From Rhodobacteraceae bacterium S2214 (GTDB lineage Bacteria; Pseudomonadota; Alphaproteobacteria; Rhodobacterales; Rhodobacteraceae), in NCBI GenBank assembly GCA_025141675.1, contig CP081161.1, positions 3,008,501-3,072,500 on the forward strand: a DNA stretch of 64,000 nt, in the 5' to 3' direction. Every line of letters begins with the position of its first letter. Position 1 is the first letter of the stretch. The notes below the pieces were generated by a model, which saw nothing but the letters and a program-made list of their open reading frames with translations, had not been told where the DNA came from and ran no database searches. Below are positions 8,226-17,227 of the stretch, in pieces. The position numbers were made by a program, and so were the translations under genes.

Positions 8226-11200
8226 ATGAAACTATTTTTTGTGGACCCAGCCACTGCAAATCGTATTGACGACTTTGGTACAGGTAGCGAATTGTCGATT
8301 CAGGCGCTTGGCACCGTTTTAATTGTTCCCGACACTAAATCGTCCATTGAAGCAAGCACTGCGCGGATTGACTACCGCTTTAACGAAACGACTTATTCGA
8401 TCACTGAAGAGCCATTTGCTCTCACCATCGGGCCTGATGAATCTGCAGACTATAAATGGCAGACTGGTCCTCTTGAAATTGAGGCGACAGCATTTGACGC
8501 GGATGGCAGTGTTTTGGACGAAACGCTGTTAAATGTAACGGTCTTCGCAAGCCAGACGGCAATAGATGGTAGCACGACCGGTACGTCTTCTGAGAACGGT
8601 GGGTTTTCTGTGGATGGTGGCAACACAACCACAGAGAATGGCGTCGAAAGTCTCGGTTCCGAATTTGAATTTGAGGCCGAAAGCGAGGCAGAATCTGAAG
8701 CCGAAAGTGAGGCAGAGGCAGAGGCATCCGATGGATTTGCAACTGGGGCGGGCGCGTTCGGAGCAGCAGCAGCAGCTTCCGGGGCAAACGCGCTGACCTA
8801 TACGTTGGCCAGTGGCTCGATCGCAACGATAGCACGCGGAGAAACGACGACCGCTATCGCCGCAGCAGCAGAGAGCGAAACGAAAACCTACGACACTGCA
8901 CCTTCGACGACGACGCCAATCTTGCAAATTTCAAGCGAAACGACTCTTGGCGAATCTGAAGCAGAAGTGGAGGCGGAAGCAGAAAGCGAGATCGAGACAG
9001 AGGCCGAGGCGGAAGTTACCAACGGCGCTGCCGCCGCGGTCGCTGGTACATCAATATCGCTGGCGAGCGTCGGTTCGGGGTTGGGCGGAAACGGTGACTT
9101 GTACCTTACAGATGTTTTTGCGGCCCTTGACGGTGCAAGTTCGACTTCCGTAGCGACGGGCGAGGACCGTGGCGACGAAGATCGTGCGCAATATGCAGCA
9201 ATAAGTGGCCAAACCGAAACACGTGTCGGCATTGAACGAGTGGCCGTCGCCCCGCAAGAGGGTTCAGCTGAGGCCGAGTCCGAGGTTGAGGTCGAAGCCG
9301 AGGCGGAAGCCGAAGCGGAAGCGAGCAACGGATCAGCCGCTGCCGCCGCAAGTGGCGGCGTCGGAGCCGCGATCGCAGGCAACTACGCCATTGGCGATGC
9401 GGATACGTCCGCCGGCACCGCGGTGAGCACAGGTTCGTATGAGTCCATCGCAGATTTACTCTCAGAAAACCTCGTCGGTTTACCATCCTTCGGGATCGAC
9501 GGCGTGCGTATCGTCAGGGCAGAAGGCACCGCAACGGTGGATGATGAAATAATCACAGCGGATCGCGTGAACCCATCAACCGCAACGCCAGTAGACCTCT
9601 CTGAACTCGATTTCGAGAGCGAAGCAGAAACCGAAGCAGAGGCAGAAGCCGAGGTCGAAGCGGAGGTTGGTAACAATGCTGCCGCGGTAGCCGTCGTTGC
9701 AACGGGTGGCAGTGGCGCTGCAGGTATCGGTTCGGACGCCCGCGCCGCCGCAAGTACATCCGGGTCGGCGTCTACCTACGGACACAGCGGCTTTTTTCAA
9801 CAGAACAACGATCTGACACAGATTGCAGGCCAATTGTCCGATCCAGATTTTGACCGCGCCGAAGAGGTCATTGCTGCCCGCGCGCTAGGTGACCTGAGCG
9901 AGGCCGAAGCAGAGGCAGAAGCGGAGGTTGAAAGTGAAGCAGAAGCGAGTGCGCCGGAGCTGGCATTTGGTAACAGCATCGCAGGGGCCGCAACAACGAC
10001 CGGCGCGACCGGCGACAGCACCGCTGAAGCACAGGTCCAATTAGTGTCTGCCAGCGGACCCGATCAGCAAACGAGCGGGATCCAAATTGATGAGCGCGCC
10101 ATTGATAATTTGACGCCAGATTTTGTTGGGCCGACCGCAAACAAATCGGCTGATGATGTCGAACCTGTCGAACTCGAGATTGAGGCAGAGGCAGAGGTTG
10201 AGGCAGAGGCAGAGGTCGGCGCAAACGCAGCCGCCGCAGGTGTTGCCGCAATCGCGACGCTTGGCCACACCTACGGGAATGAGACGAATCTCGGGGCCGC
10301 ATCATCTTCTGCAACAAGCACGAGCGTGTTTGACGCACCCTCCGATAATTTCAACAATGCGGTCATTAGCGAACCTTCAGGCAGCGCAAATGGTCGCGTG
10401 TTTGAAGTCGAGGTTGAAGCAGAAGCCGAGGCAGAGGTCGGTATCGGCGCAGGTGCAGCCGCCGCATCAGCAGGCGCCGCAGGTTACGAGGGAATCAAAG
10501 CCGATAGCGCCGTTGGCGCCACGAAGAACGCAGCCGCCGCCGCCTCCGCCGCAGGTGCACGGGTCATGACCTACGTTGTTTTGCCGGAAAGCGGGTATGC
10601 AGGCACGATCGAGGCTTATGCCGCTGCATGGGACACGCAGGGTCGTGGAGTTTCTGCCGCAGTCGCTCTTGCTGGAACACCGCTGGGTGATGGTGAAGAT
10701 AACGAATTTGAAATCGAGGCTGATGGTGATTTCTCGGTCGTGCTTGACTACACGCTCGAAACCGCCAGCTTTGACGCTGATGCAGTCCCGACGTTCCTGT
10801 TGTCGCCTGAGGCAGAGACATCTGAGGCCGGTGAAATGAGCGGTGGCGGTCAGGAAACTGGTGCGTCGGGTAGCGAGAAATCGGAAGCCGTGAGCGGTGT
10901 TGACGGCGAGGCAGAAGTCGAAGTCGAGGCAGAGGCAGAAGCCGGACTCGGTGTTGCAGCTGCGGCAGCAGGTGCCGCTGCAACTGGATTTGCCGCCACG
11001 ACAAGCAGCAGCGCAGTGACATCGACCGACAAGCCCGCGATTATCGAAGCGGTCGCGATTGAGGGTGATGACGCCGCCAATACACTTGCCGGTACCGAGA
11101 TCGCCGAGGTGTTCCTCGCGGGCGCAGGAGATGACGTAATTGATGCCAGCGCTGGTGATGACCTTGTTCTGGCAGGAGCTGGTAATGACACCATCACGGG

Positions 11201-11774
11201 TGGTGAAGGTAATGACGTTCTGCGCGGTGGCGACGGGAACGATCAAATCACGGATGCCTCCGGCTCGAACCTGCAAGCGGGCGAAGCCGGTGACGATATC
11301 ATTGCAGCATACGGCACAGACGGTGTCCTGTCGGGCGGCGTTGGCAACGATTTGTTGTCTGGCGGAATTGGGTCTGACGCATTGCAGGGTGGCGCTGGTC
11401 AGGACATCTTGGTCGGTGATCTTAGTGGCCTTGTTGGTGGTAACGATGTGCTACTTGGAGGCACCGGGGACGACTTTATGGAAGGGGGGCTCGGCGCGGA
11501 TACATTCGTGTTTACAACTGATGCCGGCAACGACGTAATTGCAAAACTTGATATTGATTTCGATGGGACCACCGCGAGCGCTGATGGTCGGGACTTCGAT
11601 GTGAGCTCTGATGTTATTCAACTCGTCGGCTTCGATATTGCCACCGCCCAAGATGCATTGGATTTCGTAACAGACAGCGCTGATGGTGCCGTCTTTGCCG
11701 ACGCCGACGCCAACGTGCTGTTGGTCGGGGTGCAAGCGGACCAACTGACAGCTGACAACTTTGACATTGTTTAA
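8226..11774 (+). CDS. Large RTX protein with Glu-Ala alternating repeat modules, probable type I secreted surface protein
   Basis: A 1182-residue acidic protein. Residues 1-140 look like a beta-rich domain (MKLFFVDPATANRID...LNVTVFASQ). From about 146 to 930 there are eight or nine modules: each has a tract of alternating Glu with Ala, Val or Ser (starts near residues 146, 243, 348, 462, 559, 648, 727, a weaker one near 827, and 895), directly followed by a Gly/Asn turn and an Ala-rich stretch, then 40-70 variable residues. Residues about 947-1110 are RTX calcium-binding nonapeptides (GGxGxDxxx, for example GNDTITGGEGNDVLRGG), and the C-terminus (VGVQADQLTADNFDIV) resembles type I secretion signals. 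There is no N-terminal signal peptide, as expected for type I export. The exporter is not in the window. The next gene starts 12 nt downstream. Function unknown; an adhesin or matrix protein is inferred. Confidence 0.85.
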   Translation: MKLFFVDPATANRIDDFGTGSELSIQALGTVLIVPDTKSSIEASTARIDYRFNETTYSITEEPFALTIGPDESADYKWQTGPLEIEATAFDADGSVLDETLLNVTVFASQTAIDGSTTGTSSENGGFSVDGGNTTTENGVESLGSEFEFEAESEAESEAESEAEAEASDGFATGAGAFGAAAAASGANALTYTLASGSIATIARGETTTAIAAAAESETKTYDTAPSTTTPILQISSETTLGESEAEVEAEAESEIETEAEAEVTNGAAAAVAGTSISLASVGSGLGGNGDLYLTDVFAALDGASSTSVATGEDRGDEDRAQYAAISGQTETRVGIERVAVAPQEGSAEAESEVEVEAEAEAEAEASNGSAAAAASGGVGAAIAGNYAIGDADTSAGTAVSTGSYESIADLLSENLVGLPSFGIDGVRIVRAEGTATVDDEIITADRVNPSTATPVDLSELDFESEAETEAEAEAEVEAEVGNNAAAVAVVATGGSGAAGIGSDARAAASTSGSASTYGHSGFFQQNNDLTQIAGQLSDPDFDRAEEVIAARALGDLSEAEAEAEAEVESEAEASAPELAFGNSIAGAATTTGATGDSTAEAQVQLVSASGPDQQTSGIQIDERAIDNLTPDFVGPTANKSADDVEPVELEIEAEAEVEAEAEVGANAAAAGVAAIATLGHTYGNETNLGAASSSATSTSVFDAPSDNFNNAVISEPSGSANGRVFEVEVEAEAEAEVGIGAGAAAASAGAAGYEGIKADSAVGATKNAAAAASAAGARVMTYVVLPESGYAGTIEAYAAAWDTQGRGVSAAVALAGTPLGDGEDNEFEIEADGDFSVVLDYTLETASFDADAVPTFLLSPEAETSEAGEMSGGGQETGASGSEKSEAVSGVDGEAEVEVEAEAEAGLGVAAAAAGAAATGFAATTSSSAVTSTDKPAIIEAVAIEGDDAANTLAGTEIAEVFLAGAGDDVIDASAGDDLVLAGAGNDTITGGEGNDVLRGGDGNDQITDASGSNLQAGEAGDDIIAAYGTDGVLSGGVGNDLLSGGIGSDALQGGAGQDILVGDLSGLVGGNDVLLGGTGDDFMEGGLGADTFVFTTDAGNDVIAKLDIDFDGTTASADGRDFDVSSDVIQLVGFDIATAQDALDFVTDSADGAVFADADANVLLVGVQADQLTADNFDIV

Positions 11775-11786
11775 GGGAAAAAGATA

Positions 11787-12521
11787 ATGAAAACCGTATA
11801 CGCACTTACAACCCTCGGCTTTGTCGCGGCATGTTCCGATAGTGACCCGAAAACTTACACGCCATTAGACGGCGCGGGTACAACCACTCTGGCATCGACG
11901 GCCGCAGGAGCAACTCTCACGCTGGACCGAGACGCTGACTTGCTCACCGTCAACGGTGACGAAGGCCAAATTAGCGCAGACGGCGAAACGGTCCTTTTTG
12001 CATCGGGCGAAACGATGTCGCTCTTAGGAACCGACAACGATTACTCGCGTGGTTTCGCTCTAAGCGGCGCTGAGGCGAGCTTTGGCGCATTTGGAGAAAG
12101 CACGGCCCGCGCCGATGTACCGAGCGGAACCGCGTCATACAGCGGGGAAACGATTATAGTTGCCACATCGACGGACGGGGTTTTTGATCTCACCGGCACA
12201 GTTAGTGCAAATGTCGACTTTAGCGATGGTGACGCCACGATGATGTTCGAGGATTTAAATGGATCACGCGCGACGGGACTTTCTGCCCCCGATACAATCG
12301 ATGATTTCGGAAGCATCGTAATCTCGGACATAAGTGTCGAAAATGCCGTACTTACCGGCGGTAGCTCAATGGTCATGTCTGGCGAGACCGATACATTTGA
12401 TGATCTTGAAGGCGGCGTCAACGCATTGTTGTTCGGCCCTGAGGGTGAAGAATTGGGCGGGAGCATCGCGCTGTCCGGCAATGCAGCTACAGTCAGGGGC
12501 AGTTTTATAGCCGCACAGTAA
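11787..12521 (+). CDS. Surface lipoprotein with a TbpB-like beta-barrel domain
   Basis: A 244-residue lipoprotein. The N-terminus MKTVYALTTLGFVAACSDSD has a lipobox ending in Cys16. The C-terminal half (about 120-244) resembles the transferrin-binding-protein-B-like beta-barrel domain: the end FGPEGEELGGSIALSG...VRGSFIAAQ fits its F-G-P-x-x-x-E-x-G-G ... G-x-F signature. Members in other bacteria are surface lipoproteins, often moved by Slam-type translocons (established for Neisseria-type proteins), but no Slam gene is visible here. The gene begins 12 nt after the RTX gene behind an AAGGGA site, so the two are almost certainly one operon and may act together at the cell surface. The ligand is unknown. 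Confidence 0.72.
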   Translation: MKTVYALTTLGFVAACSDSDPKTYTPLDGAGTTTLASTAAGATLTLDRDADLLTVNGDEGQISADGETVLFASGETMSLLGTDNDYSRGFALSGAEASFGAFGESTARADVPSGTASYSGETIIVATSTDGVFDLTGTVSANVDFSDGDATMMFEDLNGSRATGLSAPDTIDDFGSIVISDISVENAVLTGGSSMVMSGETDTFDDLEGGVNALLFGPEGEELGGSIALSGNAATVRGSFIAAQ

Positions 12522-12697
12522 TCCTTGGATCTGTTGAAAAAAACGCCGTTACTCTATGTACCGCTTGCTCTTGCTTGCGAGGCGGGGCTCGTCGTGGAAT
12601 TCAAAACCAAGTGTCTGACGTCAGCTCTTATGGGGCCAAATAGGGCGGTTTGCTAAGAGAGGGTTTGTTGCTCATCGTAACTACTGAGGAGTGGACG

Positions 12698-13063
12698 ATG
12701 AGAAAGACAACGAAGACACTCGGCGAGAAGATCGTCAAAGACATCAAACGCGCCACGCGCAAGCATTATTCATCCGAAGAGAAGATCAGGATCGTGCTGG
12801 ATGGCCTGCGCGGCGAGGACAGCATTGCCGAGCTGTGTCGTCGCGAAGGCATATCGCAGGGCATCTATTACAAGTGGTCGAAAGACTTCATGGAGGCCGG
12901 TAAGAAGCGGCTGGCTGGGGACACGGCGCGTACGGCAAATACTGACGAGGTGAAGGAACTGCGTCGCGAGGCAAAGGACCTCAAAGAGGTGGTTGCGGAG
13001 CAAACGCTCGAACTCCGCTTGCTCAAAAAAAGCATGTTCGGGGATGGGGACGACCGCGAATGA
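12698..13063 (+). CDS. IS3-family transposase OrfA
   Basis: A 121-residue protein with the HTH_Tnp_1 fold: YSSEEKIRIVLDGLRGEDSIAELCRREGISQGIYYKWSK is the DNA-binding helix-turn-helix, followed by a leucine-zipper-like C-terminus (ELRREAKDLKEVVAEQTLELRLLKK) used for oligomerisation. GAGGAG at 12686-12691 supports ATG 12698. The stop overlaps the orfB start as ATGA. This frame is intact, but the partner is not, so it may be a non-productive protein able only to bind its ends. Confidence 0.9.
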   Translation: MRKTTKTLGEKIVKDIKRATRKHYSSEEKIRIVLDGLRGEDSIAELCRREGISQGIYYKWSKDFMEAGKKRLAGDTARTANTDEVKELRREAKDLKEVVAEQTLELRLLKKSMFGDGDDRE

Positions 13064-14081
13064 GGTATGCTGCATCAGAGAAGTTGGAGATCATCCGTTT
13101 GGTCGAGGAAAGCCATCTGTCGGCCCGCAGGACATTGGCCAAGCTGGGTATCCCCCGGACCACATTCTATCGCTGGTACGACCGGTATCTGCAGCGTGGC
13201 GAAGCTGGGCTGCAGGATCGATCTCCCAAGCCACAACACGTCTGGAACCGCGTGCCCGATGAAGTGAAGCGCAAGGTTGTCGACTTCGCCCTGAAGGAGA
13301 CGGAGCTGTCACCACGCGAGTTGGCGGTGTCGCTTACGGATCAAGAAAGGTATTTTGTCTCGGAATCCACGGTGTATCGCGTGCTGAAAGCCCATGATCT
13401 GATCACCAGCCCTGCATTTATCGTGCTCAAGGCAGCCAGCGAGTTCAAAGACAAAACAACTGCGATCAACCAGCTTTGGCAAACAGACTTCACCTACATC
13501 AAGGTATTGGGCTGGGGCTGGTTCTACCTCAGCACGGTCCTCGACGATTACAGCCGCTACATCGTCTCCACTGCCCGGCAGGGTATTGCGCAGCAATGTC
13601 CCGAGAGGGATGGAAGCTTTGCACGAACATGCGGGCTGAAGACGTGACGGATACACTGGACCTCGCATTGCAGGCATCCGGCTGCGATCAGGTTCACGTC
13701 GTTCACAAGCCACGGCTACTGAGTGACAATGGCTCAAGTTATGTCTCAGGTGATCTGGCTGAATGGCTGCAGGACAAGGGCATGAAGCACTCGCGCGGTG
13801 CGCCGTATCATCCGCAAACCCAAGGCAAAATCGAACGCTGGCACCAAACCCTCAAGAACCGCATCTTGCTGGAAAACTACTTCTTGCCCGGCGATCTCGA
13901 ACGCCAAATCGAAGCCTTCGTCGAACACTACAATCACCAGCGCTATCACGAGAGCATCAACAACGTCACACCTGCCGACGTCTACTTTGGCCGTGACAAA
14001 GCCATTCTAAAACAAAGGGAAAGGATCAAACGAAAGACGCTCGAAACGCGGCGCTTGCATCACCGCCAGCATGCCGCATAA
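13060..14081 (+). pseudogene. IS3-family transposase OrfB, disrupted by a 41-nt net insertion
   Basis: The first part (13060 to about 13572) encodes an HTH region and the start of the rve integrase core including the first catalytic Asp (QTDFTYIK) and LDDYSRYIV. A segment of about 44 bases at 13569-13612, replacing about 3, then shifts the frame. The intact remainder continues in another frame to TAA 14081 and contains the second Asp (LLSDNGSSY) and the catalytic Glu (QGKIERWHQTLKNR). The inserted DNA contains the small palindrome ATTGCGCAGCAAT. The normal protein would be about 325 residues. Without the fusion the DDE triad is split and no active transposase is made. Confidence 0.87.
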
Positions 14082-14115
14082 TCAAACAAACCAGATGAGC
14101 CAAACTCTCTCTTAG

Positions 14116-14655
14116 ATTAGGCCGCCATTGGTTCCAAAAACTCTGACGACGGACACTTTGTCCGCACAGCAGACATTAATCAACTGACCACCTGGAACCA
14201 GTGGTGGCCTCCGACGAGGTGCAGTTCAGAGGCAGCGGCTGGCTGTAGGTGATGCCCCGGAACTAGATGGCGAACCCAGCGTACCGAACGATCAGGTGGT
14301 GTGTTGATCAAAATGCCCCGAAAAGTGCCCCGCGGGTTCAACGGGTGCCTGTGGGCGGGCCTCTGCCACTGTCCTAGAGCAACGCGTGGTCAGTCCCGTT
14401 CGCCCAGTGGTCTCGATCGTCTCGCTTGTTGTCCGCCCGCGTTCCGTCGGTCAGGTGGTCGAGGTTCATGCACAGGCGATGGCGCACGACCGAACGGGCA
14501 TAGTCCACTTTCACACTGGATATCCATAAGGATAGCCGGGCCCTTCATTTGGGCCCCGCTCTCTCGAATGCGTGCTCGCACTATTCCTCCCATTGCTCGA
14601 AACGACGTGTTGGCTAGGGCAACATGGTAACCCGAGTATTAACGAGGAAAAGACA
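14116..14655. other. Non-coding stretch between the IS and the Hint gene
   Basis: Besides the HNH remnant at 14183-14478, described separately, these 540 bases hold no gene I can support. The last bases carry the leader and ribosome binding site of the next gene (GAGGAAA at 14644-14650). Confidence 0.5.
14183..14478 (-). pseudogene. Remnant of an HNH endonuclease-like gene (copy 2)
   Basis: Read on the minus strand this segment encodes YARSVVRHRLCMNLDHL and then TDGTRADNKRDDRDHWANG before a TAG stop. The C-x-N-x-x-H-L...GT-x-x-D-N pattern is that of the C-terminal half of phage or homing HNH endonucleases. A glycine/tyrosine-rich start (GYPYG) lies in another frame upstream near 14520-14540, so the gene is frameshifted. 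It is homologous to 6056-6496 and in inverted orientation to it. The similarity continues past the stop into what was 3' flanking DNA, so the shared unit is larger than the gene. Confidence 0.5.
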
Positions 14656-16218
14656 TTGGCAGCTTCAGAATTGAATATTGATACCACCGCAACTGCGCTT
14701 GAGATGGCTGACACGATGTTTGGATCAGGTGTCACGGTCGTTTCGGCGACATACACTGGGGCGAACACAGCGTCGGGAATTTACACCGGTGGTGACGTGA
14801 CCGCGCCAGTTCTTACTCCATCAGACAGCGGCGTCATTCTGTCGACTGGTTTGGCGACCGACATAACAAATAGCACCGGCGCTGAGAACGTATCGCCATC
14901 GACAAGTACCGACCACGCCTTGCCAGGAGATGCAGGGCTGACCTCAATTTCTGGTATCACCACTTTTGACGCTGCAATTCTCGAAAGCACGTTTATCCCA
15001 GATGGGGATGTTTTGACGATGCAGATAGTCTTCTCGTCTGAGGAGTATCTGGAGTACGTCAACTCTGGCGTCAATGACGCTGTCGGGATCTGGGTCAACG
15101 GCGTTAAAGCGGAATTGTCGATTACAGATGGCAACATTTCGATCGATGAGATCAACGATACTATGACGTCGAACCTGTTCTTGGACAACACGGGCGTCAC
15201 GCCAGTTGCGAATACCGAAATGGACGGTTTGACGATCACGCTTTCCCTCAAAGCCCCAGTCAATCCGGACGAAGAAAACACTATCCGTATTGGGATCGCA
15301 GACGGTGGCGACGGCGTCTATGACAGTAATTTGCTCATTGTAGCGGATTCGTTGCAGACCAGCCTGATCGCGAATGACGATACTATTGAATTGTTTGGGA
15401 CTAATTCAGGTACGATAGATGCGCTGGCAAATGACGAATCCGGAGATCCGTCTCTTACGATTACCGAAATCAATGGCCAGCCAATCGTACCGGGTGGGAG
15501 CATCGTGCTGGCCACCGGCGAAACTATTACCTTGAATGCCAACGGTACGCTCACTTTGGAGAGCGACGGCGCACTGGGCAGCGACAGCTTTTCGTACACA
15601 ATTGCTGACTCAGCAGGCAACACTGACGTTGGATACATCACTGCCACAACCTCTGTTGCATGTTTTGTGGCGGGATCGCTGATTGATACGCCCTCTGGGC
15701 CTGTCAAGATTGAGCAGTTGGAAGTTGGTGACGAAGTACTGACCTCCGACAATGGTCCACAAGTTCTGCGATGGATCGGGTCGACGACGCGGTTGGCCAA
15801 AGGCAAAGACGCCCCAATTCGGTTCCGGAAAGGGGCACTTGGAAACCATAAGGAGATCGAGGTGTCCCCTAATCATCGGGTTTTGGTTCGTGATGGCTTT
15901 GCAGAACTGCTGTTTGGCAGTCTGGAAGTCTTTGTAAAAGCGAAACATCTCGTGAATGACGCAACCATCTGTCGGCGGGTTGATGACGCTTCGGTGACCT
16001 ATGTGCATCTGCTCTTTGATCAGCATGAGATCGTCACTGTGAACGGGTTAGAAAGCGAGAGTTTTCACCCCGGTGCCGTTGGTATGGCGGGCTTTGATCC
16101 AGAAACTGCAGAAGAACTTCACCGCTTCTTTCCATGCTTAGATGCAATTAAAGGATACGGAAGCACTGCGCGTATGGACTTGCGAGCCCATGAAGCGCTG
16201 ACACTCCTAAGCGCTTGA
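14656..16218 (+). CDS. Choice-of-anchor-L domain and Hint domain surface protein
   Basis: A 520-residue protein. Residues about 1-235 form a choice-of-anchor-L domain (ASELNIDTTATALEMADTMF, a conserved opening in Rhodobacteraceae, then VFSSEEYLEYVNSGVNDAVGIWVNG). Residues about 236-335 are a cadherin-like or VCBS-type segment (NANGTLTLESDGALGSDSFSY). From about residue 336 a Hint_2 (Hedgehog/intein) domain begins with CFVAGSLIDTPSG and includes VSPNHRVLV and HLLFDQHEIV. Hint domains can self-process, but whether this one cleaves is unknown. The start is set at TTG 14656 because GAGGAAA lies 5 nt upstream and the domain begins at once; ATG 14572 would include implausible sequence. No signal peptide, so type I export is inferred. 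Confidence 0.85.
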   Translation: MAASELNIDTTATALEMADTMFGSGVTVVSATYTGANTASGIYTGGDVTAPVLTPSDSGVILSTGLATDITNSTGAENVSPSTSTDHALPGDAGLTSISGITTFDAAILESTFIPDGDVLTMQIVFSSEEYLEYVNSGVNDAVGIWVNGVKAELSITDGNISIDEINDTMTSNLFLDNTGVTPVANTEMDGLTITLSLKAPVNPDEENTIRIGIADGGDGVYDSNLLIVADSLQTSLIANDDTIELFGTNSGTIDALANDESGDPSLTITEINGQPIVPGGSIVLATGETITLNANGTLTLESDGALGSDSFSYTIADSAGNTDVGYITATTSVACFVAGSLIDTPSGPVKIEQLEVGDEVLTSDNGPQVLRWIGSTTRLAKGKDAPIRFRKGALGNHKEIEVSPNHRVLVRDGFAELLFGSLEVFVKAKHLVNDATICRRVDDASVTYVHLLFDQHEIVTVNGLESESFHPGAVGMAGFDPETAEELHRFFPCLDAIKGYGSTARMDLRAHEALTLLSA

Positions 16219-16378
16219 GCCAAAGAGGAAGCCCCGAGAACCTGCGTTCCTGATCCATATTCGATTGGCGTGATGCCTATACGGAAGAGAGTGTGATATA
16301 CCCTAAATAAATACGAATTACCTCAAATTCTACGTTATCCCTGATCGGCACGTAGTTCGAATTGAATGGTGACGCAAA

Positions 16379-17227
16379 ATGTTAAAGTTTACGAAATTAC
16401 TCCAAAGCCTCGGCTTGGCTGCTTTCCTTGGCACGTTCGCGGTATCGAACGCGACCGCCCAAGAAACGTATACGTTCGGCGTTGTTCCTCAATTTGAAGC
16501 GCTACGGCTGAACATGATCTGGGCACCAATCCTAGAAGAATTGTCAGCAGAGACAGGCCACAATTTTGAAATGGTCGGAGCGCCGAGTATCCCTGAATTT
16601 GAAACAGGCTTCACCGATGGTGACTATGATTTTGCCTACATGAATCCTTTCCATTCCATCATGGCGATGGATTCCCAAGGCTACACGCCGCTGGTCAATG
16701 ACGCTGGTCGTCGGCTTTTTGGTATTCTGACCGTCCCTGTCGATAGTCCGATCCAGTCGGTCGAAGATTTGAATGGGAAAGCAATCGCATTCCCTGCCCC
16801 GAATGCGCTTGGCGCATCGCTGTTAATGCGGTCGGAGTTGGACATTGTGTACGACATCGACTTTGAGGCGAGCTTTGTCGCGACGCATACATCTGCCTAT
16901 TTGAACGCCATTTTACATGAAACAGACGCAGCGTCCGGTGTTATGGGAACATTTAACCGGCAGGAAGACGAAATTAAGGATAAGCTGAGAATACTGCACC
17001 GCACACAAGAAGTTGCCCCGCATCCTGTTGTTGCTCATCCACGTGTGCCGCTCGATGTGCAAGAGGCAGTGCGTGCCGCTTTTTTGAAGCTGGGTGAAAG
17101 TGAAGAAGGTCAATCGCTACTTGCTCAGATTCCGATCCGGCAAATTGCGGTTGCAACAGAGATTGACTTTGAACCGCTGCGCGATTTGAATTTGAACGAT
17201 TATGTGGTGCTCGTGAGGGAAGATTAA
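16379..17227 (+). CDS. PhnD-like periplasmic substrate-binding protein paired with a sensor kinase
   Basis: A 282-residue binding protein with a signal peptide (cleavage near ATAQ-ET, residue 28). It belongs to the phosphate/phosphonate (PhnD-type) ABC-binding family: FGVVPQFEALRLNMIWAPILEEL, then DYDFAYMNPFHSIMA and IQSVEDLNGKAIAFPAPNALGAS. No ABC transporter genes adjoin it. Instead the stop codon TAA shares one base with the ATG of a hybrid histidine kinase (17227). The inference is that it acts as the periplasmic ligand sensor of that kinase rather than in uptake, as for other binding-protein/kinase pairs. The ligand is unknown and need not be a phosphonate. Confidence 0.85.
   Translation: MLKFTKLLQSLGLAAFLGTFAVSNATAQETYTFGVVPQFEALRLNMIWAPILEELSAETGHNFEMVGAPSIPEFETGFTDGDYDFAYMNPFHSIMAMDSQGYTPLVNDAGRRLFGILTVPVDSPIQSVEDLNGKAIAFPAPNALGASLLMRSELDIVYDIDFEASFVATHTSAYLNAILHETDAASGVMGTFNRQEDEIKDKLRILHRTQEVAPHPVVAHPRVPLDVQEAVRAAFLKLGESEEGQSLLAQIPIRQIAVATEIDFEPLRDLNLNDYVVLVRED

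Larger units (their letters stand above)
12653..14115 (+). mobile_element. IS3-family insertion sequence, inactivated
   Basis: Terminal inverted repeats are visible: CTAAGAGAGGGTTTGTTGC at the left (from 12653), and at the right, read on the minus strand from 14115, CTAAGAGAGAGTTTG then GCTCATC. Inside are orfA (helix-turn-helix) and orfB (DDE integrase core), which overlap by ATGA. No direct target duplication is evident, so the insertion is old or rearranged. orfB carries a frame-disrupting insertion, so the element cannot supply its own full transposase. Confidence 0.85.

Noticed and set aside
8659..10960. Repeated DNA in the RTX gene as a CRISPR or minisatellite
   Set aside because: Repeats are in frame, of unequal spacing and explained by coding of Glu-Ala modules.
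8422..11276. Long antisense frames opposite the RTX gene (Pro/Arg/Leu-rich or Ser/Ala-rich)
   Set aside because: They are mirror frames of the repetitive Glu-Ala coding sequence and have no independent signals.
14301..14630. Plus frame of 109 codons before the Hint gene
   Set aside because: It is antisense to the HNH remnant and has no protein family.
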